This document shows positions 35,554-45,102 of a DNA stretch of 64,000 nt, in pieces. The translations under genes were made by a program, and so were the position numbers. The notes under the pieces were generated by a model. The model worked only from the letters and a program-made list of their open reading frames with translations, ran no database searches and was not told where the DNA came from. Each line of letters starts with the position of its first letter. The first letter of the stretch is position 1. The stretch lies in contig NZ_FQXA01000002.1 of assembly GCF_900129835.1 (NCBI RefSeq), forward strand, positions 434,001 through 498,000, in the 5' to 3' direction. Source of the stretch: Stutzerimonas xanthomarina DSM 18231 (GTDB lineage: Bacteria; Pseudomonadota; Gammaproteobacteria; Pseudomonadales; Pseudomonadaceae).

Positions 35554-36942
35554 TCAAACTGTGCGGGAGAAACGACCGCGCTGTTCGCCGCCCAGATAGG
35601 CATCGAATGCCATGGCGACGTTGCGCATCATCAGATGGCCCTGTGGGAGCAAAACCACGGCGCGCTCGGTAATCTCGACCAGGCCATCAGCGACATGCTC
35701 GTCCAGTTTGGCCAGCGAGTCGGCAAAATACTCCCGGAAGTCGATACCGTAGCGCTGTTCGATCTCCGCAAAGTCGATACGGCCGTGGCACATCAGCGAA
35801 ATGATCACTTCGCGCCGTAGCCTGTCGTCCTCACTGAGTTTGTAGCCACGGTGAACCGGCAGCATGCCTTCGTTCAGGCGCGCGTAGTACTGCGACAGTT
35901 CTTTCACGTTCTGGCTGTAGCTGTTGCCGATTTTTCCGATGGACGAGATGCCGAGCCCGATCAGGTCGCAATCGGCGTGGGTCGAATAGCCCTGGAAGTT
36001 GCGCTGCAGCGTGCCGTTGGCACGGGCGAGGGTCAGTTCATCCTCCGGCAGGGAGAAGTGATCCATGCCGATATAAACGTAACCCGCATCGGTCAGCCGC
36101 CGGATGGTCAATTCCAGCAGTTCCAGCTTGCGCTCGGGTGGCGGCATGTCTTCGGGGCGGATCAGCTTCTGCGCGCGCACCAGATCCGGCAGGTGCGCAT
36201 AGCTGTAGGCTGCGATGCGATCCGGGCGGATGTCGATGATCTTGTCCAATGTAACGCCGAAGCTATCGACGGTTTGCAGCGGCAGGCCGTAGATCAGGTC
36301 GACGCTGATCGACTTGAAGCGAGCGTCACGTGCAGCCTGGACCAGTTCTCGGGTCTGCTCTTCGGTCTGGATGCGGTTGACCGCTATCTGCACTTGCTCA
36401 TCGAAGTCCTGCACGCCAAAGCTCAAGCGGTTGAAGCCCAGCTCGCGCAGCTGGTAAATCTGCGCCGGCGTGACGGTACGCGGGTCAACTTCCAATGAGA
36501 ACTCGTGATCGTCGCTGTCGTCCATGTTGAACGCGTTGCGCAGCGTAGCCATCAAGTCAGCCAGCTGTTCACTGGTGAGGTAGGTCGGTGTACCACCGCC
36601 GAGATGCAGCTGAGTCAGCTTACGCGAGCGGTCGAACAACGCAGCCTGCATCTTGATCTCGCGCTTTAGGTAGTCCAGGTATTCAACGGCGCGATCGGTC
36701 TTGTGGGTGATGATCTTGTTGCACGCGCAGTAGTAACAAAGGCTTTTGCAGAACGGGATATGGATGTACACCGACAGCGGCTTGGGCGTCGGGGCCTCGT
36801 TGGTCTCCTGCGCGGCGCTGCGGTAGTCATCCATGGCGAAGGCCTGATGAAACTGCGGGGCAGTGGGGTAGGAGGTATAGCGAGGACCGGGACGGTCATA
36901 CTTCTCGACCAGGGCGCGGTTAAAGCTCGGCGTTTGGTCCAT
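35554..36942 (-). CDS. hemN: Oxygen-independent coproporphyrinogen III oxidase
   Basis: A 462-residue radical-SAM enzyme that decarboxylates coproporphyrinogen III to protoporphyrinogen IX without oxygen. The cluster motif is HIPFCKSLCYYCAC, followed by LHLGGGTPTYL, SLEVDPRT and RLSFGVQDF. The ATG at 36942 has AAGGTG upstream; a GTG four codons earlier is possible. Length and the ending match HemN rather than the shorter HemW. It lies convergent to nothing and downstream of the heme-motif chemoreceptor on the same strand, 221 bases away. Anr control is typical, but only a half-site (ATCAA) is seen near 37061. Confidence 0.94.
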   Translation of the reverse strand: MDQTPSFNRALVEKYDRPGPRYTSYPTAPQFHQAFAMDDYRSAAQETNEAPTPKPLSVYIHIPFCKSLCYYCACNKIITHKTDRAVEYLDYLKREIKMQAALFDRSRKLTQLHLGGGTPTYLTSEQLADLMATLRNAFNMDDSDDHEFSLEVDPRTVTPAQIYQLRELGFNRLSFGVQDFDEQVQIAVNRIQTEEQTRELVQAARDARFKSISVDLIYGLPLQTVDSFGVTLDKIIDIRPDRIAAYSYAHLPDLVRAQKLIRPEDMPPPERKLELLELTIRRLTDAGYVYIGMDHFSLPEDELTLARANGTLQRNFQGYSTHADCDLIGLGISSIGKIGNSYSQNVKELSQYYARLNEGMLPVHRGYKLSEDDRLRREVIISLMCHGRIDFAEIEQRYGIDFREYFADSLAKLDEHVADGLVEITERAVVLLPQGHLMMRNVAMAFDAYLGGEQRGRFSRTV

Positions 36943-37163
36943 GTGGGGTTTCACCTTGATTGCATGATTGTGAGTGGCCGGGTCGGGCGGTGCCGTCCGC
37001 AGCCTGCGACATCTTGGCGCGAATTATCGCGTTTCCTCGCGTGGCGTTGGCCTGTCCGCGATCAAGAACCGGTCAGGCCCGAGAGTGCGTGCGCCAAGCG
37101 GTCAACACAAGGATTGTAGGCCAAACTGCCGGGCAGCATGTACTCGGCAGCTTTCACCTTTGA

Positions 37164-38786
37164 TTACAACCGGAACTGGCCAACCAGGCGATTCAGCTCG
37201 GCCGCCAACTGCACCAGCTCCTCACTGATCTGCGAGGTTTGAGACGCATCGGCCAGGGTGGTGTCAGCGATCGTACTGATAGTGGTGATGTTGCGGTTGA
37301 TCTCTTCAGCAACGGCGCTCTGCTCCTCGGCCGCCGTGGCAATTTGAGTGTTCATGCTGTTTATGGCGTTCACTTCGCCCGCGATCACGGTGAGGCTCTG
37401 CGCGGTCTTGGCGACGCAATCCGAACCCGAGTGAGCGCGAACCTGCGCGCCCTCCATGGCCTGTACGGCGTTACGTACACCGTTTTGCAGTTGCTCGATG
37501 GTGCGCTGGATTTCTTCGGTGGATTTCTGCGTGCGCGAGGCGAGGGTGCGCACCTCGTCGGCGACCACAGCGAAGCCTCGGCCCTGTTCCCCGGCGCGAG
37601 CGGCCTCGATGGCGGCATTCAGTGCGAGAAGATTGGTCTGCTCGGCGATGCCATTGATGACGTTCAATACCATGCCAATGCTGACACTGTCCGTTTCGAC
37701 CTGTTTGATCACCTGCGCGGCTTTTTCGATGTCCCGAATCAATACCTCGATACCATCCAGCGCCTCGGTTGCGAGGGAGACGCCAACGCGCGATTCCGCA
37801 TCGGCACCGCTCGAAGCCGACGCAGTCTCGTTAGCATGACGAGCCACTTCCTGAACGGTCGCGCTCATTTCATTCATGGCCGAGGCGACCATGTCGGTTT
37901 CGCTGCGCTGCTCCATGACCGCCGTCTGGGTCTTTTCCGCGACGCTCGATACTCGATTCGATACCTCACCCAGTTGGTGGGTTACGGCGGCCACCGCTTC
38001 GAGGCTGTTGCGGAACTTGAAGATCATGCGGTTGAAGGCAGTGCCCATGGCCCCGACTTCGTCCTGAGCCTGTACTGCGACTGTGCGGCTGAGGTCTTCG
38101 TCCTCGGTCATCGCCTCCATGGTATGGCGCATGTCGTTGATGCGGCTGATGATGATCCGGCGAATGATGTAGCCCATGACAATTAGGCCCGCCAGCAGCA
38201 GTAGGGCCTGGATCACGGCTGAGGTCAGAATGTTGCGATGCACCTCGCCGTCCAGTGCAGACAGGTCGTAGCTGATACGAACCGCGCCCATCACCGTGTC
38301 CTGCGGGACCTGGTGGCAGGTCAGGCAATTGGTGCCGCGGTAATCCTGTTGCGCATGGATCGGATTGATCACCGTCAGCACGCGCCCGTTCAGACCTTCG
38401 CTTACTTCGATGGTGGCATCGCCGGCAAGCGCACGTTTGTCGAGCTCGTCCTTGGGTGCCTGATGATCGAACCCAGGCCCGAAGACCTTGGTCACCGGCT
38501 CGCCGCGAACGATACGTGCGTCGATTACCCCCGGCCGGGCAAGAATCTTGTTACGCAGCACTTCACGCTGGCTCATGGTGCCGGTCAGCATCATGGTGTT
38601 GATACTGTCAAAGTAGGAGTCAGCCGTATCCTTGGTCTGTTGCTCGACGACATGGAGTATCAGCTGTTTCTCCGAACCTGCCGAATAGGACAGCGAGGCT
38701 GCGAGGACCAGGGCAAATACCACCAACAGCGCCAGGTTGATTTTAGTTTGTACCGACATTTGCCGAGCTGGGGATGTAGTGTTCAT
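37164..38786 (-). CDS. Methyl-accepting chemotaxis protein with a c-type heme motif in its sensor
   Basis: A 540-residue chemoreceptor. TM1 covers about residues 15-35, a periplasmic sensor about 36-185, TM2 about 186-208 and a HAMP about 210-262. The cytoplasmic signalling tip reads [20 protein letters not shown], so signalling is intact. The sensor contains NCLTCHQVP, with C154, C157 and H158 forming a CxxCH heme-c site, in a fold like DUF3365/Tll0287-type sensors. Heme would let it sense redox state, oxygen or NO and steer the cell. Its promoter is a perfect sigma-28 match, so it is made with the flagellum. No CheR pentapeptide tether is evident at the C-terminus. Confidence 0.93.
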   Translation of the reverse strand: MNTTSPARQMSVQTKINLALLVVFALVLAASLSYSAGSEKQLILHVVEQQTKDTADSYFDSINTMMLTGTMSQREVLRNKILARPGVIDARIVRGEPVTKVFGPGFDHQAPKDELDKRALAGDATIEVSEGLNGRVLTVINPIHAQQDYRGTNCLTCHQVPQDTVMGAVRISYDLSALDGEVHRNILTSAVIQALLLLAGLIVMGYIIRRIIISRINDMRHTMEAMTEDEDLSRTVAVQAQDEVGAMGTAFNRMIFKFRNSLEAVAAVTHQLGEVSNRVSSVAEKTQTAVMEQRSETDMVASAMNEMSATVQEVARHANETASASSGADAESRVGVSLATEALDGIEVLIRDIEKAAQVIKQVETDSVSIGMVLNVINGIAEQTNLLALNAAIEAARAGEQGRGFAVVADEVRTLASRTQKSTEEIQRTIEQLQNGVRNAVQAMEGAQVRAHSGSDCVAKTAQSLTVIAGEVNAINSMNTQIATAAEEQSAVAEEINRNITTISTIADTTLADASQTSQISEELVQLAAELNRLVGQFRL

Positions 38787-38887
38787 CCTGTTCCTTAGGT
38801 ATTGCTATTACACGAAAACGAAAGCGTCACCGGCGTATGTGACGACCCACAGCGGGCGGTCAGGCTTTGCCGCTTTACCGGTTCAGC

Positions 38888-38914
38888 TTATCGGCCGAAC
38901 ATCCTCGCGCTTTA
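38888..38914 (-). promoter_or_regulatory. Sigma-28 (FliA) promoter of the heme-motif chemoreceptor
   Basis: On the reverse strand TAAA (38911-38914), exactly 15 bases, then GCCGATAA (38888-38895) match the FliA consensus fully. The predicted start is about 95 bases before the gene. Confidence 0.75.
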
Positions 38915-39421
38915 CAAGGTTATTTGCGCTGGCAGAATAAAGGCATAGTGCTATTAGCGAGGCCGGCGACATCCTAGTCGCTGTGCAACCGCACAGAGCC
39001 ATGGCTCGCGATGAAAGGAAATCAATCTCCGGCTCCGTTGATTTGGATCAACGGATGACGGGCCAGAGCAGAGTGTCAGTTGCGACGCAATCTCTTCGCC
39101 AAGCGATCATTAGAGCACCCGTTAGTGCAAACGCGTTCAGCACCCGACTACGGCTTCGAGGCGTTTGCCGACCGCAACTGCAATCTTTTCCGTCTAGCCA
39201 CTTGGCAATCTCTACGCGCAGGGCCACGCTATAAAGAGGTCATGTCAATGACCATCCGTCAGATTGCTTGCCTAGCCAAATTAGCCCAGCCGCGGTCGAA
39301 CCCCGAATCGTTTCGGCGGTCGTAGCCTCTAGTCAGTCGCCGTTGGCGGGACGTGCAGGGTATGGCTGCTGACCGATCCAGGCGCAGTGCATCAGTTGGA
39401 CTCATCTTCTCAAGGACTCAC
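38915..39421. other. Intergenic region upstream of galU
   Basis: About 500 bases with no convincing gene. A short palindrome CCGAATCGTTTCGG lies at about 39303-39316. The rest shows no recognised signal except AAGGACTC, the galU ribosome-binding site. Confidence 0.5.
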
Positions 39422-40261
39422 ATGATCAAGAAATGCCTTTTTCCTGCGGCCGGATATGGCACGCGCTTCCTTCCTGCGACCAAGGCCATGCCCAAGGAAA
39501 TGTTGCCGGTCGTGAACAAACCCCTGATTCAATATGGGGTTGAAGAGGCACTGGCTGCCGGGCTGAGCCAGATTGCGATTGTTACCGGACGCGGCAAGCG
39601 TTCCCTGGAAGACCACTTCGACATCAGCTACGAGCTCGAACATCAGATCCGCAACACTGACAAGGAAAAATACCTGGTCGGCATCCGCAAACTGATCGAT
39701 GAATGCAGCTTCTCGTATACCCGCCAGGTCGAGATGAAGGGATTGGGTCATGCAATCCTCAGCGGCCGTCCACTGATCGGCGACGAACCCTTCGCCGTGG
39801 TTCTGGCGGACGATTTGTGCATCAACCTCAATGGCGACCCGGTTCTGGCGCAGATGGTCAAGCTGTATAACCAGTTCCGCTGCTCGATCGTTGCAATACA
39901 GGAAGTGCCGCCGGAAGAGACCAGCAAATATGGCGTGATCGCTGGCGAGATGATCCGCGACGATATCTTCCGTGTCAGCCACATGGTCGAGAAGCCCAAG
40001 CCGGAAGATGCGCCGTCGAATCTGGCGATTATCGGTCGTTACATCCTGACGCCGGATATCTTCAACCTCATCGAACAGACCGAGCCGGGCAAGGGCGGTG
40101 AGATCCAGATCACCGACGCGCTGATGCGCCAGGCTCAGGACGGTTGCGTCCTGGCGTACAAGTTCAAGGGCCAGCGTTTCGACTGCGGTAGCGCCGAGGG
40201 CTATATCGCGGCGACCAACTTCTGCTACGAGAACTTCTACCTGACTGGTAAAGCCTTCTAA
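39422..40261 (+). CDS. galU: UTP-glucose-1-phosphate uridylyltransferase
   Basis: A 279-residue nucleotidyltransferase making UDP-glucose for polysaccharides and LPS. It begins MIKKCLFPAAGYGTRFLPAT with the nucleotide-binding Gly-rich loop; other motifs are KEMLPVVNKPLIQYGVEEA, VVLADDL (metal Asp) and VEKP (sugar-binding). The start is set by AAGGACTC just upstream. Single gene with its own terminator. Adjacent genes are not in the pathway. Confidence 0.96.
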   Translation: MIKKCLFPAAGYGTRFLPATKAMPKEMLPVVNKPLIQYGVEEALAAGLSQIAIVTGRGKRSLEDHFDISYELEHQIRNTDKEKYLVGIRKLIDECSFSYTRQVEMKGLGHAILSGRPLIGDEPFAVVLADDLCINLNGDPVLAQMVKLYNQFRCSIVAIQEVPPEETSKYGVIAGEMIRDDIFRVSHMVEKPKPEDAPSNLAIIGRYILTPDIFNLIEQTEPGKGGEIQITDALMRQAQDGCVLAYKFKGQRFDCGSAEGYIAATNFCYENFYLTGKAF

Positions 40262-40280
40262 GCACTACTGTGCTGAATAA

Positions 40281-40302
40281 AAAGCCACCTTCGGGTGGCT
40301 TT
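40281..40302. terminator. Bidirectional terminator between galU and the VOC gene
   Basis: AAAGCCACC-TTCG-GGTGGCTTT with a T-run on the plus side and A-run on the other, serving both converging genes. Confidence 0.9.
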
Positions 40303-40308
40303 TGCGTT

Positions 40309-40731
40309 TCAGAGTGCGGGCATTTCTTCGGCGCCTGGCCCGAGGGGCTGACCGTAGCTGAACTCGACATAGTTGCCGGCCGGGTCGCGAACGCCACAGT
40401 AATAGCCAACCGGGTAGGGCTCGTCCCTGGGCTCCCAGATCAGGCAGCCCACTTGGCGCGCGCTGTCAGCAATTGCATCGACCTCGGCGCGGCTGGCCAG
40501 GGCAAAGCCAAAATGGCTGTAGTCGTTGTCGGCCAGTGCACGGTCTTGTCCGCCGGGCATGATCACGAAGATGAACTCACGTTCCCTTCCTGGTTCGGCC
40601 ATCCACACAATGCGCGAACCTTTGCCTGCACGTTCGTGGAATACCTGCATTCCGCAGAATCGCTCGTAGAACCCGATGCAGGCATCGAGATCGGGCACGT
40701 GCAGGGCAAGATGGGTGAGGGTAGGGCGCAT
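40309..40731 (-). CDS. VOC/glyoxalase-like metalloprotein
   Basis: A 140-residue protein with two VOC modules of one fold: LTHLALHVPDLDACIGFYE at the N-terminus (His) and YYCGVRDPAGNYVEFSYG at the C-terminus (Glu), the usual metal-ligand positions. Such proteins act as lyases, isomerases or dioxygenases and this one is not assignable to a reaction. The ATG at 40731 follows GGAGGAG. It is convergent to galU and divergent from glutathione reductase, and a role in detoxification is plausible. Confidence 0.85.
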   Translation of the reverse strand: MRPTLTHLALHVPDLDACIGFYERFCGMQVFHERAGKGSRIVWMAEPGREREFIFVIMPGGQDRALADNDYSHFGFALASRAEVDAIADSARQVGCLIWEPRDEPYPVGYYCGVRDPAGNYVEFSYGQPLGPGAEEMPAL

Positions 40732-40803
40732 GCGATGCTCCTCCAATGAATCCGGCCAACGGCCTGGGTTATGCTGTGCGATCTACAAGGGAGACAACAG
40801 TTC

Positions 40804-42162
40804 ATGGCTTACGACTTCGATCTATTCGTCATCGGCGCGGGTTCCGGTGGCGTCCGTGCCGCCCGTTTTGCTGCTGGCTATGGCGCCCGTGTGGCGGTAG
40901 CCGAAAGCCGTTACCTGGGCGGCACCTGCGTAAACGTCGGCTGCGTGCCGAAGAAGTTGCTGGTCTACGGCGCCCACTATGCCGAAGACATCCATGAAGC
41001 TAAGGGCTATGGCTGGACCATCGACGGAGCCAGGTTCGATTGGGCTTCGCTCATAGCCAACAAGGATCGCGAGATCCAGCGTCTCAATGGGATCTACAAA
41101 AACCTGCTGACCGACAGCGGCGTCACGCTGTTAGAGGCGCATGCGCGCCTGGTCGACGCCCACACCGTAGAGGTCGATGGCAAGCACTACAGCGCTGAAT
41201 ACATTCTGATCGCCACTGGTGGCTGGCCGTTCGTGCCAGATATTCCAGGCCGTGAGCACGCCATTACCTCTAACGAGGCGTTTTACCTTGATGCGCTGCC
41301 GCGTCGCGTTCTGGTGGTGGGCGGTGGCTATATCGCCGTCGAGTTTGCCTCGATCTTCCACGGTTGTGGTGCCGACACCAAGCTGCTCTATCGCGGAGAA
41401 CTGTTCCTCCGTGGTTTCGATGGTTCGCTGCGCGATCATCTCAAGGACGAGTTGATCAAGAAGGGTCTCGATCTGCAGTTCAATGCCGACATCACTCGTA
41501 TCGACAAACAGGCGGACGGAACGCTGCTTGCCACGCTGGAAGAAGGTCGCACGCTGGAAGCCGATTGCATCTTCTACGCCACGGGGCGTCGGCCGATGCT
41601 TGATGGGCTGGGGCTGGAAAACGTGGACGTGGCTTTGGACAAGCGAGGTTACATCGCCATCGACGACCAGTTCCGCACTACGACGCCATCGATCCTGGCC
41701 ATCGGAGACGTGATTGGCCGGATCCAGCTGACGCCCGTCGCGCTCGCTGAAGGCATGGCCGTAGCCCGACAGCTGTTCAGGCCCGAGGAGTATCGGCCGG
41801 TCGACTACCAGAATATCGCTACCGCCGTGTTCAGCCTGCCCAACATGGCGACGGTTGGGTTGACCGAAGAACAAGCGCGCGAAAAAGGGCACAAGGTGGT
41901 GCTGTTCGAAAGTCGTTTCCGGCCGATGAAGCAGACCATGACTGACAGCCTCGAGCGAAGCCTGATGAAACTGGTCGTCGACGCGGAGACCGATAAGGTG
42001 CTGGGTTGCCACATGGCCGGACCAGAGGCGGGGGAGATCATTCAGGGTTTGGCGGTTGCGCTGAAGGCCGGCGCAACCAAGCGGATCTTCGATGATACGG
42101 CGGGTATTCACCCGACTGCAGCGGAAGAGTTCGTCACGATGCGCACGCCAACGGGAATCTGA
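40804..42162 (+). CDS. gor: Glutathione reductase
   Basis: A 452-residue flavoprotein that reduces glutathione disulfide with NADPH. It has FAD-binding [10 protein letters not shown], the redox pair in [18 protein letters not shown]-binding [19 protein letters not shown] and the C-terminal GIHPTAAEE with the active-site His. The ATG follows CAAGGGAG. It is a useful contrast to the cysteine-free flavoprotein at 46273. Confidence 0.95.
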   Translation: MAYDFDLFVIGAGSGGVRAARFAAGYGARVAVAESRYLGGTCVNVGCVPKKLLVYGAHYAEDIHEAKGYGWTIDGARFDWASLIANKDREIQRLNGIYKNLLTDSGVTLLEAHARLVDAHTVEVDGKHYSAEYILIATGGWPFVPDIPGREHAITSNEAFYLDALPRRVLVVGGGYIAVEFASIFHGCGADTKLLYRGELFLRGFDGSLRDHLKDELIKKGLDLQFNADITRIDKQADGTLLATLEEGRTLEADCIFYATGRRPMLDGLGLENVDVALDKRGYIAIDDQFRTTTPSILAIGDVIGRIQLTPVALAEGMAVARQLFRPEEYRPVDYQNIATAVFSLPNMATVGLTEEQAREKGHKVVLFESRFRPMKQTMTDSLERSLMKLVVDAETDKVLGCHMAGPEAGEIIQGLAVALKAGATKRIFDDTAGIHPTAAEEFVTMRTPTGI

Positions 42163-42326
42163 CCCACAATCTCACGTAGCTGAAGCAGAAACTTGCCAAG
42201 CCGGTGAAACGCTAAACAAACGCAGCTAAATGAAGGAAGAGGGGGGCAGTTGTTGCGACGCCTCAACTGCAGGCCTCAAAACAGCGTCTGGCCTACCTTG
42301 CACCAGCCGCTGTCTAGCGCTCGTGA

Positions 42327-42821
42327 TCAGTGCTGCATGTGTTCGTGGCCACTTGGCTCCGGCGCCTGGTCCTGGATGGACACTTCGACGGTCACTTCAC
42401 CCGCGTGCTCGAATTCGAGGGTCAGCGGGAAGCGCTCACCCGCCGCTAGCGGGGCGCTCAGTTCGAAGAGCATGACGTGATGGCCGCCCGGCTTGAACTC
42501 GACCTGGCCGCCGGCAGGCAGCTCGATCGAGTCAATCTGCTTCATGCGCATCATCTCGCCTTCGTGCACATGGGTATGCAGTTCGGCCTTCTTCGCGCGC
42601 GGTGTGCGCACGCCCAACAGCCGATCCGGTGAGTCGCCTGGGTTTTGTAACGTGAAATAGACTGCACCGGTAGGTGCGGTGGGCGGCATGGCACGCGACC
42701 ACGCTTGAGTGGCCTCAAGTGGTGCACCCATCATTTGATGATGAGCATGGTTCTGATCGGCTGCGGTTGCCGACAGGCATGCCATGCCGAGTGCAAAGAG
42801 GGTTACCAGGCGAGGCAACAT
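42327..42821 (-). CDS. Periplasmic copper chaperone PCu(A)C
   Basis: A 164-residue precursor with a signal peptide (cut after about residue 20, ATA/ADQ) and the PCu(A)C domain. Copper ligands are a His and Met set: ELHTHVHEGEMMRM and GGHHVMLF (H-x-M). The mature N-terminus and the C-terminal tail are His/Met rich (NHAHHQMM, GHEHMQH). It loads copper into cytochrome oxidase or other cuproproteins. No Sco or TonB gene is adjacent, so its partner is not evident here. Confidence 0.9.
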   Translation of the reverse strand: MLPRLVTLFALGMACLSATAADQNHAHHQMMGAPLEATQAWSRAMPPTAPTGAVYFTLQNPGDSPDRLLGVRTPRAKKAELHTHVHEGEMMRMKQIDSIELPAGGQVEFKPGGHHVMLFELSAPLAAGERFPLTLEFEHAGEVTVEVSIQDQAPEPSGHEHMQH

Positions 42822-43028
42822 GGAGATCTCCGAGGTGTTTGAAAGTCAGAACATTAACATGCTGCGTTCCGCTGACGTTGAACTGCGTCCTGCCAGTCAT
42901 CACGGCAGATACCAACCGCGCGAAACAGCAATTGACCGACAACGCGATATATAACGGAACCTGCAGCGCCACATCGTTTCTGTTTGAATGACGCACGAGA
43001 CCTTTCCAATTGGAGATGCATCAGCACA

Positions 43029-43397
43029 ATGGAACGCAGTCGCTGGAGTCACAGGTTGCTGTCTGGCGGAACGGAGCCTGATCCGCGCTTTACCCTGGCC
43101 AACGAACGGACCTTTCTGGCCTGGATACGAACCTCGCTGGCGGTACTGGCCGGCGGCGTTGCGGTCGAGGCCTTCGCCAGTGAAATTTTCCCGCTGGAAA
43201 TACGCAAGGTTCTGTCGATTTCGCTGTTGCTACTGGCGATGTTCATCAGCTCGACGGCTTGCTTCCGCTGGCTGGCCATCGAGCGTGCGATGCGTCACCA
43301 GGGGCCGTTGCCGTTTCCACTGTTGATCCCGATCCTGTCCATCGGCGGCACACTGGTGACGCTGGTACTGATCGCCTTTGTCGCATTACGCAACTGA
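43029..43397 (+). CDS. DUF202/YidH-type membrane protein
   Basis: A 122-residue protein with the DUF202 signature FTLANERTFLAWIRTSLAVLA at its first helix and two further helices. The family's function is unknown. The start at 43029 follows GGAG. It is 10 bases before a second DUF202 gene, and the two probably form a heteromer. Confidence 0.8.
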   Translation: MERSRWSHRLLSGGTEPDPRFTLANERTFLAWIRTSLAVLAGGVAVEAFASEIFPLEIRKVLSISLLLLAMFISSTACFRWLAIERAMRHQGPLPFPLLIPILSIGGTLVTLVLIAFVALRN

Positions 43398-43407
43398 TCG
43401 ATCACTG

Positions 43408-43782
43408 ATGCATATTTCCTTCCGCCGCCGTCTGGAGCCCAAACCAGCGCCGCCACCGCTGCATGAAGATCCCGGTCTGCAACCCGAACGTACATCGCTG
43501 GCCTGGGGGCGGACCCTGCTGACGATGATTACAGTAAGCGCATTGTTTCTGCGCTGGATGCCTTACCACGGCGCCTTCGTCGCGGTGTTGGTCGCGCTAT
43601 CCTTAGCCACTGCACTGGGTATCTGGACGACTCAACAGCGACGCTACACGCGCAGTGCAAGTGGGGTGAAAAGCGGGCGAATCCAAGCTGATGCCCTGTC
43701 GGTTCTGTGGCTTGGCGCGTCGGTCTTCGTGCTTGGCGTACTTGGGCTCTACACCGTTATTTCCCTGCCAATCAGCAGCTAG
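43408..43782 (+). CDS. DUF202-family membrane protein, second of a pair
   Basis: A 124-residue protein with the shorter DUF202 motif ERTSLAWGRTLLTMI in its first helix and two more helices. It resembles the partner of YidH (YidG-like). It follows the first DUF202 gene by 10 bases and precedes the aldolase gene by 25 bases. No role is known. Confidence 0.8.
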   Translation: MHISFRRRLEPKPAPPPLHEDPGLQPERTSLAWGRTLLTMITVSALFLRWMPYHGAFVAVLVALSLATALGIWTTQQRRYTRSASGVKSGRIQADALSVLWLGASVFVLGVLGLYTVISLPISS

Positions 43783-43807
43783 GCAGTACTTATTTAGAGA
43801 GGCTTTG

Positions 43808-44854
43808 ATGAGCACCGCCAATCAACAATTTGCCAGTGACAACTACTCCGGAATCTGCCCGGAAGCCTGGGAAGCAATGGCTCGCGCCAACCAGGGCCAT
43901 GATCGGGCCTACGGTGACGATCAATGGACATCGCGCGCAGCCGACCACTTCCGCCAACTGTTCGAAAGCGACTGCGAAGTGTTCTTTGCCTTCAACGGTA
44001 CGGCGGCCAATTCACTGGCCTTGTCATCGCTATGCCAGAGCTACCACAGCGTGATCTGCGGAGATATCGCGCACATTGAAACCGACGAATGCGGCGCACC
44101 GGAATTCTTCTCGAACGGCTCCAAACTGCTGGTGGCGCGAACCGAACAGGGCAAGCTGACGCCGGCAGCCATCCGCGAGATAGCCCTGAAACGCAAGGAC
44201 ATCCATTACCCCAAACCACGCGTCGTCAGCCTGACCCAGGCCACCGAAATCGGTACCGTCTACCAGCCGGATGAGCTCCGAGCCATCAGTGACACCTGTA
44301 AGGAGTTGGGGCTGCACCTACATATGGATGGTGCACGCTTTGCCAATGCCTGTGCATTTCTCGGACTGTCACCGGCCGAGCTAAGTTGGAAAACCGGCGT
44401 TGACGTGCTCTGTTTTGGTGGCACCAAAAATGGCATGGCAGTCGGCGAGGCCATCCTGTTTTTCAATCGCGATCTGGCCGAGGATTTCGAATACCGATGC
44501 AAGCAGGCTGGGCAGCTTGCATCGAAGATGCGTTTTCTGTCCGCACCCTGGGTAGGTTTGTTGGAAGCCGGCGCCTGGATGAAATACGCCAAACACGCGA
44601 ACAGCTGCGCGCAGTTACTGGCCAGCCTGATCGGCGACGTGCCCGGTGTAGAACTGATGTTTCCGGTGCAGGCCAATGGCGTCTTCGTCAGCATCCCACC
44701 TTTGGCACTCGAAGCACTGAGAAGCCGCGGCTGGATGTTCTACACATTCATCGGTGTCGGCGGCGCGCGCTTCATGTGCTCATGGGACACCAGTGAAGAA
44801 CGCGTCCGCCAACTGGCAGACGATATACGCAGTGTCGTCATGGACAACCTGTAG
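43808..44854 (+). CDS. ltaE: Low-specificity L-threonine aldolase
   Basis: A 348-residue PLP enzyme that cleaves L-threonine/allo-threonine to glycine and acetaldehyde. It has ATEIGTVY, HMDGARFANA and CFGGTKNGMAVGEA with the PLP-binding Lys. The start at 43808 follows AGAGG. Fold-type I features span the whole length. It is the last of a small plus-strand cluster with the DUF202 genes, perhaps only by chance. Confidence 0.92.
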   Translation: MSTANQQFASDNYSGICPEAWEAMARANQGHDRAYGDDQWTSRAADHFRQLFESDCEVFFAFNGTAANSLALSSLCQSYHSVICGDIAHIETDECGAPEFFSNGSKLLVARTEQGKLTPAAIREIALKRKDIHYPKPRVVSLTQATEIGTVYQPDELRAISDTCKELGLHLHMDGARFANACAFLGLSPAELSWKTGVDVLCFGGTKNGMAVGEAILFFNRDLAEDFEYRCKQAGQLASKMRFLSAPWVGLLEAGAWMKYAKHANSCAQLLASLIGDVPGVELMFPVQANGVFVSIPPLALEALRSRGWMFYTFIGVGGARFMCSWDTSEERVRQLADDIRSVVMDNL

Positions 44855-44964
44855 CTCCCAAATGAGAGCCGCACATGTCGTCCCAACGAGGAGACGTGTG
44901 CGGAGAAGGTGAAGCTGGATTGGAAGGCAATGTCATGACTCACATTACCTAATACTCTATTTAA

Positions 44965-44980
44965 CATAATATACATTATG
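44965..44980. promoter_or_regulatory. AT-rich imperfect palindrome upstream of the beta-lactamase gene
   Basis: CATAATATACATTATG lies in an AT-rich stretch (44940-44980) about 120 bases before the beta-lactamase start. It could be an operator or promoter segment. No AmpR-type gene is adjacent. Confidence 0.35.
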
Positions 44981-45102
44981 CGAAGCGCCTTATGTCACCA
45001 CAGGTGGCCGGGGTTACCCACACCCGGATCGCGGTCTTATGCGTTGCGTGTTGTGTATTACTCGGGCTAGGTTCCACCCCTCGCGATGATTGAGACGCCG
45101 TG

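Noticed and set aside
37052-37065. Anr/FNR box upstream of hemN
   Set aside because: Only one half (ATCAA) matches the TTGAT-N4-ATCAA consensus; CTGTC is a poor other half, so it is not listed as a feature.
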